Source: Zhongshania aquimaris (GTDB taxonomy: Bacteria > Pseudomonadota > Gammaproteobacteria > Pseudomonadales > Spongiibacteraceae). Taken from it: a stretch of DNA of 64,000 nt. The notes below the pieces were generated by a model. The model ran no database searches, was not told the origin of the DNA, and saw only the letters and a list, made by a program, of their open reading frames with translations. Below, piece by piece: positions 1 to 6,949 of this stretch (positions are counted from its first letter, which is position 1; the number at the start of each line of letters is the position of its first letter). The stretch is taken from assembly GCF_019312595.1 (NCBI RefSeq), contig NZ_JAHWDQ010000002.1, forward strand, positions 124,001-188,000, in the 5' to 3' direction. Made by a program: the position numbers and the translations under genes.

Positions 1-596
1 TTGGCAAAACCCTGCGTCGCAATATTGCCTACGGCGGCATTCCCTTCCACCGATTCTGGAAAACCACCCGCAAAGACAAAAGCGATATTTTTGTGCTGTG
101 CGACATAAGCGGTTCCGTCAGCGCCTGGTCGCGGGTGCTATTGCTCTTTGTGCAAGCACTTAGTGATGTGCTGCCCAATACCCGCAGCTTTGTGTTTTGT
201 GGCCAAAGCATTGAAGTCAGCGATTTGTTTAAACAGTACCCCGCTGACGAAGCCATGGCCATCATTCAACAACGACATGGCTTAGGCGGCAGTGATTACG
301 GCTTAGCGCTCAATAGTTTTTGGAATCAAATTGAAGACAAGCTCAATCGCCGAAGCTGTGTGATTATTCTTGGCGACGGTCGCGGCAACGGCGGCGACAC
401 GGGAATAGATGCCCTGCGCAATATTTATCACCGCGCCAGACTGGTGTTGTGGTTTAACCCAGAGTCACACTACAGCTGGAACACCGGCGATTCGGAAATC
501 CGTCGCTATCAAAGTGCCAGTCACTACGTTGCTGAATGTGGGTCGCTGCGCAAACTAGAGCGACTTCTGGACCAATTACTGAGCTTACTGCAATAA
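1..596 (+). CDS. CoxE-like VWA domain protein (5' end missing)
   Basis: The reading frame is open from the first bases of the window (codons from position 3) to a TAA at 594-596, so the start lies upstream. The visible 197 residues form a von Willebrand factor A domain. A MIDAS motif DxSxS (DISGSVS, first Asp codon at 102) is followed by GGSDYG and by LGDGRGN, the usual second and third metal-site loops. This layout fits the CoxE-like VWA family, whose members normally work with a MoxR-type AAA ATPase as a metal-dependent maturation or chaperone pair. The partner would be upstream and is not visible. Family assignment is good; the target protein is unknown. Confidence 0.8.
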   Translation, partial: GKTLRRNIAYGGIPFHRFWKTTRKDKSDIFVLCDISGSVSAWSRVLLLFVQALSDVLPNTRSFVFCGQSIEVSDLFKQYPADEAMAIIQQRHGLGGSDYGLALNSFWNQIEDKLNRRSCVIILGDGRGNGGDTGIDALRNIYHRARLVLWFNPESHYSWNTGDSEIRRYQSASHYVAECGSLRKLERLLDQLLSLLQ

Positions 597-687
597 GGCA
601 TATACTCACTATACCGTGTGCAAATGCGGTATCCTTGTCACACAAAATCGCTACAGTCACGGCAATCCTAAGCTAGCTCGGGCCATC

Positions 688-1299
688 ATGAATAAATTAA
701 AACACTTTATTAGCCAGTCATTTATCGGTGGTGTATTAGTTATCGCACCCGTGATCATTCTATTGCTGGGGCTGCGCTGGTTAGTGAATAGCGTGCAAAC
801 TTTAATTGCCCCCATGACAGCACCGCTTGTTCGCCTTACCGGCGCGCCGCCGCTGTTGATCGACGCGCTGGTGATCGCCCTCATTTTGCTAAGTTGTTTT
901 ATCGTCGGCACCATCGTTGCCACCAGTGCCGGACGCTGGATTCAAAATTTTGTCGATGCTCATCTAGCGCGCTTTGCCCCCGGCTATCGCCTTATTCGCG
1001 ACATCATTCAGCAAATGTTTGGCGCCAATAGCAATTCGCCGTTCACCAAAGGTGAGGCGGCCGTTGTGCAGCTGTACGGCGTAGATAGCCCCGCACGCGC
1101 CACCGCGATTATCACCAGCCGCCACAGCAATGGTTGGTACACCGTATTTGTGCCCACCGGCCCAAACCCAACGTCTGGTTTTGTCTACCATCTTCCTCCA
1201 GAATGCGTAGAGCCTCGACCCGATATCAAACTCGACGCCGCGTTTAAATCGATTATTTCCTGTGGTGCCGGTTCTGCGGAACTTGGCGTTATCAAATAA
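688..1299 (+). CDS. DUF502 family inner-membrane protein
   Basis: This 203-residue protein starts MNKLKHFISQSFIGG. An upstream GTG/ATG extension is open, but the family begins at this Met. Two hydrophobic segments lie at about residues 10-35 and 55-85, followed by a soluble part with conserved-looking stretches such as FTKGEAAVVQLYG and VFVPTGPNPTSGF. This is the standard layout of DUF502 proteins, small membrane proteins of unknown function in many Proteobacteria. It lies 91 bases after the VWA gene and 59 bases before trkH on the same strand. The function is not known and the neighbours do not settle it. Confidence 0.85.
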   Translation: MNKLKHFISQSFIGGVLVIAPVIILLLGLRWLVNSVQTLIAPMTAPLVRLTGAPPLLIDALVIALILLSCFIVGTIVATSAGRWIQNFVDAHLARFAPGYRLIRDIIQQMFGANSNSPFTKGEAAVVQLYGVDSPARATAIITSRHSNGWYTVFVPTGPNPTSGFVYHLPPECVEPRPDIKLDAAFKSIISCGAGSAELGVIK

Positions 1300-1358
1300 T
1301 CGGCTAGCTAGGCCTACGCGAGTACGCCAGCACCAAAGGCCAACACAGCGATCACACA

Positions 1359-2819
1359 ATGACCCAGTCCACACTCATCAAACCAGTCCTCAAAGTCTGC
1401 AGCCTTATACTGCTGGTCTTTGGGCTGATGATGACTGTACCTCTGCTCATGGCCATCATTTACCACACGGGCAACACCGCCGCTTTTAGCAACGCCATCG
1501 CACTGACCGTGGGTCTCGCTGCTGCCGGTTGGATTTTATCGCGCTCACATCGCATCAATATGCTCACCCCTCGGCAAATGTTTTTAATCACCACTAGCTC
1601 CTGGCTGCTCATTTCATTGACCGGAGCCCTGCCGTTTTTACTCATACCCGGACTCTGCGGATTGACCGACGCCGTGTTTGAGTCGGTATCTGGCCTCACC
1701 ACCACCGGCTCTACCGTGCTGACTGGGCTAGACACCATGCCACACGATATTTTGGTATGGCGTTCAATCCTGCAGTGGGTTGGCGGTCTCGGGGTTATCG
1801 GCATGGCCGTCGCGATTCTGCCCTTCCTGAAAGTAGGTGGTATGCGCCTATTCCAAACGGAGTCTTCCGACTGGTCAGACAAAGCCATACCGCGCTCACG
1901 CACCATGGTCACCATGATTATTTACGTGTACATCATCCTCACGTTTCTGTGCACGCTCGCCTATATGTTCACCGGCATGGATAGCTTTCACGCCGTCAAT
2001 CACGCCATGACTACCATCTCTACCGGCGGCTACTCAACCTCAGACAGCTCCTTTGCCCAATTCGCCGACCTTGGCAGTCACTGGGTCGCTATTATCTTTA
2101 TGATCCTCGGCGCACTGCCCTTTGCTATTTACGTTCACTTTTTAATTAAGCGCAGCTGGCGCATATTTAACGACCAACAAATTCGCGGTTTTTTGCTCAC
2201 AATTCTTGTTATTAGTGTGATCATTACCCTCCATCTCATGTCAGAAACCGGCATCGACCTTTTGCACGCCGTTACCTACAGCACATTTAATTTGGTCTCA
2301 GTCATCACCACCACCGGCTATGCCAGCGGTGACTATTCGCAGTGGGGCGAGCTGGCGGTGGCGGCCTTTTTCTTCGCGATGTTTATTGGCGGATGTTCAG
2401 GTTCAACCAGTGGCGGCATTAAAATTTTCCGCTTCCAATTATTATTTATGATGCTGCAAGAAAGCATCGTGCGCGCCGTTCACCCCCGCGCCATGATCCG
2501 GCGGTACTACAATGGCCGACGCGTAGACGACAGTATCGTGTTATCTGCCGTTACGTTTGTCTTCATCATGCTGGCATCCCTGGTGGTTATCACCTTGCTC
2601 CTAGCGTTTAGCGGCTTAGACCTTATGACCAGCCTCACCGGCGCCGCGACGGCTTTAATGAACGTCGGTCCCGGCCTTGGCGACACCATCGGTCCCGCAG
2701 GCAATTTCTCTAGCTTGCCCGATAGCAGCAAATGGATTCTCAGTATGGGAATGTTACTTGGCAGGCTAGAGTTTATGACGATTATCTTGGTGCTAACACC
2801 AACGTACTGGAAAAGTTAA
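1359..2819 (+). CDS. trkH: TrkH/KtrB-type potassium uptake channel subunit
   Basis: This is a 486-residue inner-membrane protein with the fourfold M1-P-M2 plan of the TrkH/KtrB superfamily. All four filter loops can be read: TTTGSTVLTG, ISTGGYST, TTTGYASGDY and NVGPGLGDT. The glycine that lines the K+ pathway is present in each. The length matches TrkH (about 480). TrkH forms the potassium-conducting subunit and needs the cytoplasmic gating partner TrkA, which is not encoded in this window. The gene stands alone after the DUF502 gene. A GC-rich inverted repeat just behind its stop lacks a T-run. Confidence 0.93.
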   Translation: MTQSTLIKPVLKVCSLILLVFGLMMTVPLLMAIIYHTGNTAAFSNAIALTVGLAAAGWILSRSHRINMLTPRQMFLITTSSWLLISLTGALPFLLIPGLCGLTDAVFESVSGLTTTGSTVLTGLDTMPHDILVWRSILQWVGGLGVIGMAVAILPFLKVGGMRLFQTESSDWSDKAIPRSRTMVTMIIYVYIILTFLCTLAYMFTGMDSFHAVNHAMTTISTGGYSTSDSSFAQFADLGSHWVAIIFMILGALPFAIYVHFLIKRSWRIFNDQQIRGFLLTILVISVIITLHLMSETGIDLLHAVTYSTFNLVSVITTTGYASGDYSQWGELAVAAFFFAMFIGGCSGSTSGGIKIFRFQLLFMMLQESIVRAVHPRAMIRRYYNGRRVDDSIVLSAVTFVFIMLASLVVITLLLAFSGLDLMTSLTGAATALMNVGPGLGDTIGPAGNFSSLPDSSKWILSMGMLLGRLEFMTIILVLTPTYWKS

Positions 2820-2859
2820 CGCGCCGTATCTAAGGCGCGCTCAGGTGTATTCGCAATAC

Positions 2860-3729
2860 TCAATTACTGCTAGCGTGCACTAACAGAAGCTGTTTTTTAA
2901 ACAAGGCCAAGACTTGCTGAAAAGCCTGATAGGTAGGATGATCTTCCTCGTCCACGTAATCGCGGGTTAACACAGAGTGCGCGCTAGCTTTAATATTATG
3001 TAAATTCCCCTTAGATGAATCGATACTTATTCCAACAAACTTGTCGCCAAAATTTTCTGTTAAATATCTAAAGCGATTTTCAGGCACCATTTTATCGCCG
3101 CTAAATCTAAGCCCCATTAGACATATATCATCCCGCTCCATTCGGGCCTTAATCTTAGGAATATCGCTGGGATTCACATCAATATCATGACGCAGTTTTT
3201 TACTTAACATAAACGGCATAGACGGCTGAGATAAAACCGGCGCAATCACAGACTCATCGGCCATCATTGCCAAAGCAAAACCACCGCTAAAGCACATACC
3301 AATAGCCCCCACCCCCGGCCCGCCACAACTACGGTGCGCGTCCCGAGCTAAGGCTCTGAGCCAGTTGGCAATCGGCGCCTCTTCCCGAAACGCAAAGCGG
3401 TTAAACTCCTTAGAGACACAGAGCGTAGACATCGACTTAAGCAAATTCTTTGTCGAATAGCTCATCCCAGGCGAACCTATCAAAGAGGGTAAATAGGTCG
3501 TAAACCCCTCCTTATTCAAACGCCGAGCAAAATTCCACACCTCGTCATAAATTCCAGGTATTTCGTGAATGACTATAATCGCAGGGCCTTCACCCGATTT
3601 ATAAACCGGCCGCGTCACGTCGTTAAAAGTAAAACTGCCCGGCTCAAAATCGGGATAATCTTCAACGATAGGGGCCGATTTACTGCGACCGGGCTTCCAG
3701 CTGGGCGTATCTAGTGTGCTATTAGACAT
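2860..3729 (-). CDS. Dienelactone hydrolase family alpha/beta hydrolase
   Basis: A 289-residue soluble alpha/beta hydrolase. IIVIHEIPG near residue 52 is the oxyanion-loop strand seen in dienelactone hydrolases. The nucleophile elbow reads GMCFSGG, with cysteine in the nucleophile position as in DLH (usual form GxCxGG). A histidine in NLHNIKASAHS near the C-terminus could complete the Cys-Asp-His triad. An extra N-terminal segment of about 40 residues precedes the core. It is convergent with trkH and has no operon partner. DLH enzymes open lactone rings in chlorocatechol breakdown, but many homologues act on other esters, so the substrate cannot be given. Confidence 0.85.
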   Translation of the reverse strand: MSNSTLDTPSWKPGRSKSAPIVEDYPDFEPGSFTFNDVTRPVYKSGEGPAIIVIHEIPGIYDEVWNFARRLNKEGFTTYLPSLIGSPGMSYSTKNLLKSMSTLCVSKEFNRFAFREEAPIANWLRALARDAHRSCGGPGVGAIGMCFSGGFALAMMADESVIAPVLSQPSMPFMLSKKLRHDIDVNPSDIPKIKARMERDDICLMGLRFSGDKMVPENRFRYLTENFGDKFVGISIDSSKGNLHNIKASAHSVLTRDYVDEEDHPTYQAFQQVLALFKKQLLLVHASSN

Positions 3730-3924
3730 TATTCTTCACCTATGTGATCTACTTGACGCTACGCTCATACGAAACCGAAACATACCTTGCACTCTTCGTT
3801 AACGATCGTCTTCAAATAAAGCTGGGGGTTTGGACGTACTCCATATATTGATCGACTTTGGCCTTTTAAAGTCTAATATGACCGCCTAGGCAATAAGACT
3901 ATTCCACGAGACTTGATCGCATTG

Positions 3925-4380
3925 TTAACCACTATTCTTGGGCAAAACTCTGTTGCTAATAATACGTTTTAACTCCGCATCATATTTCTCTCCATCTAGC
4001 TTCTCAACCCAGCTACTCCAACTCAAAGTTTCATATTTTTGGTATATTTTTAATATATCGCCTGCCACAACAGTGATCTCGATCACTTTCTCATTTACAT
4101 GCATCGAAACCGTTCCACCTCCGGTAGTAAGCTTATAAGCTATCGTATGCCGCCCAGGAGTTAGCTCTGCGAAACATGTGCTATTTCCCACCAAACTAGT
4201 TAATAGTGGCAGTTTAACTTCTACTCCATTTATCTTTGTAATGGAAACGTATTCATCGCAACTAACGAAGGCAAGCTGCTCTATCGGAAGTGGCGATCCA
4301 TCATACGATCTGTAGTTGGCTACACTACAGCCAGAAAGGAGCACTACAAAAATCAGAAATATAAAACTTTTTTTGATCAT
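3925..4380 (-). CDS. Small lipoprotein with PEGA-like core, unknown function
   Basis: A 151-residue protein with an N-terminal signal ending in a lipobox (LLSGC, Cys at about residue 18), so probably an outer-membrane or periplasmic lipoprotein. The mature part contains ITKINGVEV followed by LTPGRHTIAYKL, the pattern of a short beta-sandwich (PEGA-like) domain. Two further Cys residues could form a disulphide. Local AT content is higher than in the neighbours. It stands alone: 195 bases of noncoding sequence separate it from the hydrolase and 253 bases from the carboxylesterase. I do not recognise a named family. Confidence 0.7.
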   Translation of the reverse strand: MIKKSFIFLIFVVLLSGCSVANYRSYDGSPLPIEQLAFVSCDEYVSITKINGVEVKLPLLTSLVGNSTCFAELTPGRHTIAYKLTTGGGTVSMHVNEKVIEITVVAGDILKIYQKYETLSWSSWVEKLDGEKYDAELKRIISNRVLPKNSG

Positions 4381-4633
4381 AATTATCTCTACAACTCTCA
4401 GTGTTTTTTAAGATCAGAGTGAGAAGCGCGAACTTACAAGCGTCCTAATTGACACATTTTTTAACGTATACAATTCACCTAAGTTACAAAAACTATTGAT
4501 TTCCAACTTATATACAAATGTAAAATCTACTTGCTCTCTATAATTCAAGCCCGCGTAAATACGACAACCGGAATGCTCTGGTCATCCTACAGCGGATTGA
4601 AGCTTTTTCTAGCGGGTCGAACATTATTAACTT

Positions 4634-5293
4634 TTAACCTAACCCCAACCATTCTCTAAGACTATTCCCGATGTCAGTAATCTCTTCTGCGCAGACTTCG
4701 TGCTGCATTTGATAGCTGCGATATTTAGGTTTGAAGCCCATGCTTTTCAGAATTTGATTGGCGGTGTGGCCCATGCTCTCTTGCACCATTAGGTCTTGGC
4801 TGCCGTGGAATATATGAATCGGCAGGGCTTTGTTTGCCTCATTGAGTTTTACTTCTTTCGCGGTGGCGAAATAAGTCGACATAGTGAGTAAGCCCGCCAG
4901 TGGCTTTGAGTAGGATAGTGCGGCGTGATAAACCACGGCGCCGCCTTGGCTGAAACCGGCTAGCACAATACGGTCGCTGGGAATTCCTGCATCTAGCTCG
5001 CGCTGAATTAAGTCGCGCACAGCGGCGGCGGAGGATTCAATTTGCTCTAAATCTATCTCGCGCTCTATCGACATCGCAAGAATGTCATACCAGCCGGGCA
5101 TAACCATGCCGCCGTTGATGGTAATGGGAATTTCCGGGGCGTGGGGGAAAACAAAACGAATGCCGTGATTATCTGGCAAACCGAGGTGGGGCACCACGGG
5201 CACAAAGTCATGGCCACTGGCACCGAGTCCGTGTAACCAAATAACGGCGGCGTCTGCTGTGCCTTTGGGTTCTACTATTTCACAATTAAGCAA
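4634..5293 (-). CDS. Phospholipase/carboxylesterase family serine hydrolase
   Basis: A 219-residue alpha/beta hydrolase of the carboxylesterase II/acyl-protein thioesterase type. WLHGLGASGHDF carries the oxyanion hole, GFSQGGAV the serine nucleophile, HGSQDLMV the aspartate and MQHEVCAEE the histidine, so the triad is complete and correctly spaced. Length matches Pseudomonas EstB (218). These cytoplasmic enzymes hydrolyse short-chain acyl esters and sometimes thioesters of acylated proteins. The ATG at 5293 is followed at once by conserved sequence, so the start is secure. It sits 53 bases downstream of the DUF4112 gene on the same strand and may be cotranscribed with it. Confidence 0.9.
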   Translation of the reverse strand: MLNCEIVEPKGTADAAVIWLHGLGASGHDFVPVVPHLGLPDNHGIRFVFPHAPEIPITINGGMVMPGWYDILAMSIEREIDLEQIESSAAAVRDLIQRELDAGIPSDRIVLAGFSQGGAVVYHAALSYSKPLAGLLTMSTYFATAKEVKLNEANKALPIHIFHGSQDLMVQESMGHTANQILKSMGFKPKYRSYQMQHEVCAEEITDIGNSLREWLGLG

Positions 5294-5346
5294 TGTGTGG
5301 CTCCTGCGTGTAATAATTTACGAGATTTTTAACGATATATAGAAAT

Positions 5347-5691
5347 CTATTTCTTAAGCCAGGCCTCAAGAAGATCTGCATTGCGAATATTTTTCCGGAA
5401 GGCTACGTCGGCTATATCGCCAATAATTGGAATGCAACCAATTAGAAAATCGAGGCCAATATTGCCAAGCATTCTCAATTTTAAAAATCGCGGCGCTTTA
5501 AGTCGATGAGCCTGCCAAACGATAATTAAGCCGAGAAGCGCGCTCGCTAAATCGCCGGCGACAGGCAATAAGCCGAGTAAGGAATCTATCCCAAAACGCC
5601 ACGGCGTATTGGGGATACCCCATGCGCCATCCAATAAGATGGCGAGTTTGCGACTGCGCTGCAGCCGCTGTTCTGCCTCTAGCGATATCAT
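5347..5691 (-). CDS. DUF4112 domain membrane protein
   Basis: A 114-residue protein with two hydrophobic stretches, LLGLLPVAGDLASALLGLIIVW and a shorter one around LDFLIGCIPIIGDIADVAF. The repeated P-x-x-GD loop at each (LLPVAGD, CIPIIGD) is the hallmark of DUF4112, a family of small membrane proteins of unknown role. Its ATG overlaps the TGA of the upstream Pmp3-like gene in an ATGA arrangement at 5688-5691, which implies translational coupling. The two proteins are therefore probably made in fixed ratio. Confidence 0.88.
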   Translation of the reverse strand: MISLEAEQRLQRSRKLAILLDGAWGIPNTPWRFGIDSLLGLLPVAGDLASALLGLIIVWQAHRLKAPRFLKLRMLGNIGLDFLIGCIPIIGDIADVAFRKNIRNADLLEAWLKK

Positions 5692-5846
5692 TTTTTAGCG
5701 ATGATATAAACAGCGTGAATGATACCGGGAAAGTAGCCGCAGAGGGTTAGAATGATATTTATCCAAAAATGCTTACCTAAACCAACTTGTAGAAACACGC
5801 CCAATGGCGGTAATAAAATCGCAAAGATGATACGAATGATATCCAT
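5688..5846 (-). CDS. YqaE/Pmp3 family small membrane protein
   Basis: A 52-residue open frame beginning MDIIRIIFAILLPPLGVFLQ. It has two transmembrane helices: residues 4-20, carrying the PPLGVFL motif, and 28-48, carrying ILTLCGYFPGIIHAVY. Both motifs are diagnostic of the Pmp3/YqaE (UPF0057) family, small hydrophobic proteins linked in yeast and plants to membrane potential and salt stress. An ATG with flanking sequence lies at 5846 and the stop at 5688-5690. The stop overlaps the start of the DUF4112 gene by four bases, so this is the first gene of a two-gene unit. Confidence 0.9.
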   Translation of the reverse strand: MDIIRIIFAILLPPLGVFLQVGLGKHFWINIILTLCGYFPGIIHAVYIIAKK

Positions 5847-6016
5847 AGTATTCTTCTCGTTCCGTATGTGTGAGTTAGAAATGACATGCTAAAGGTAGCA
5901 CATAATTATCAATTTCAACTCATCTGCGAACGCAGTATAGGCAGACGCGCCAGGTTGATCTGAACACTGTTGTTGAATATGCTCTACGCCCAAAATACAT
6001 TGTAGCGAGCCCGATC

Positions 6017-6883
6017 TTGGTGAACATCTCGACAAGTACCCGTTATATTCCAAACGCCAGCGAAATGCTGCAATTCGATGAAATTGGTAAAGACCTTTTT
6101 CGCGCCCGTCACAACCTGGACAATATGGCCGGTGTTACCTTTGGTGGACAAGCGCTAGGGCAATCGCTCGCCGCCGCAACGCTCACGGTTGATGACTGGC
6201 AGTGCCACAGCCTTAGCGGGGTTTTTATGCGCGGCGGCATTATCGACGAGCCCATTGATTACCGTGTTGAGCGTCTCAGCGATAGCCGCAGTTTTGCGAC
6301 TCGCCGTGTCACCGCCGAACAGCGCGGGAGGGTGATATTTGAGCTGCAGTGCTCATTCCATAAAGGTGAGGCGGGATTAAGCCACCAGTTTGCAGATTTA
6401 GGTAATCCCGCCGATCCAAAGTCGTTATTAAACCTTGAGCAGTTTGCCAAGCAAAATGCCCATCGCCTACCGGAGCACATCGTTGCGGTACTCAGCAAAC
6501 CCTATATTTTTGAGCTTAGAATGCTGGAGCCGGAACACTATTTTGACAGCCCAGATACTTCGTTTCGTGACTACTGGATTCGCTTGCCGTCCGCCAAGGT
6601 GGTCAACGATGAACGCGACCACCATTCATTGCTAGTGCTTCTGTCGGACTACTGGATGCCCGGCACGATTGCGGTCTCCCACGGTCGAGACTCGGGCATT
6701 AACTTTTTGGCATCGCTGAATCACTCCATGTGGATTCACGCACCAGTCAAGGTCGATCAGTGGCTGTTGTACCGCACCGAAAGTCATTGGGCTGCAAATG
6801 GCAGGGGACTCGCTACCGGCAAAATACTTACCCAATCTGGCCAACTCATCGCCACTGTCACTCAAGAAGCAGTGTTGCGTTAA
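6017..6883 (+). CDS. tesB: TesB-type acyl-CoA thioesterase (double hotdog)
   Basis: A 288-residue protein with the two fused hotdog domains of TesB/ACOT8. NMAGVTFGGQALGQSLAAA lies in the first domain and the tail LIATVTQEAVLR holds the conserved Gln. The E. coli active site uses Asp204-Thr-Gln278. Here the equivalent of IDHSMWFH reads LNHSMWIH, so the catalytic Asp is Asn at about residue 235. The Thr region reads TESHWAANGRG, as in many ACOT8-like relatives that lack Thr. Activity may therefore be altered. The frame opens with TTG at 6017 and GTG at 6020; the first ATG is at 6065 (MLQFDEIGKDLF), which would also give a full hotdog domain. The start is uncertain. Confidence 0.88.
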   Translation: MVNISTSTRYIPNASEMLQFDEIGKDLFRARHNLDNMAGVTFGGQALGQSLAAATLTVDDWQCHSLSGVFMRGGIIDEPIDYRVERLSDSRSFATRRVTAEQRGRVIFELQCSFHKGEAGLSHQFADLGNPADPKSLLNLEQFAKQNAHRLPEHIVAVLSKPYIFELRMLEPEHYFDSPDTSFRDYWIRLPSAKVVNDERDHHSLLVLLSDYWMPGTIAVSHGRDSGINFLASLNHSMWIHAPVKVDQWLLYRTESHWAANGRGLATGKILTQSGQLIATVTQEAVLR

Positions 6884-6888
6884 TTTTT

Positions 6889-6918
6889 CCAAAAAAAAGC
6901 CCCAGCAATGCTAGGGCT
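6889..6918 (-). terminator. Rho-independent terminator of the 996-residue lipoprotein gene
   Basis: Nine-base arms at 6898-6906 and 6910-6918 pair with one G-T wobble around an AAT loop. Read on the minus strand the hairpin is followed directly by eight T residues, an ideal intrinsic terminator 31 bases behind the stop of the large lipoprotein gene. On the plus strand there is no T-run after the hairpin, so it probably does not stop tesB transcription. Confidence 0.85.
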
Positions 6919-6949
6919 AAATTGAACTACTGAGAGACCTTGTCAGCTA

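Noticed and set aside
2820-2839. GC-rich hairpin (six-base arms) behind trkH as a terminator
   Set aside because: The arms are short and no T-run follows on either strand.
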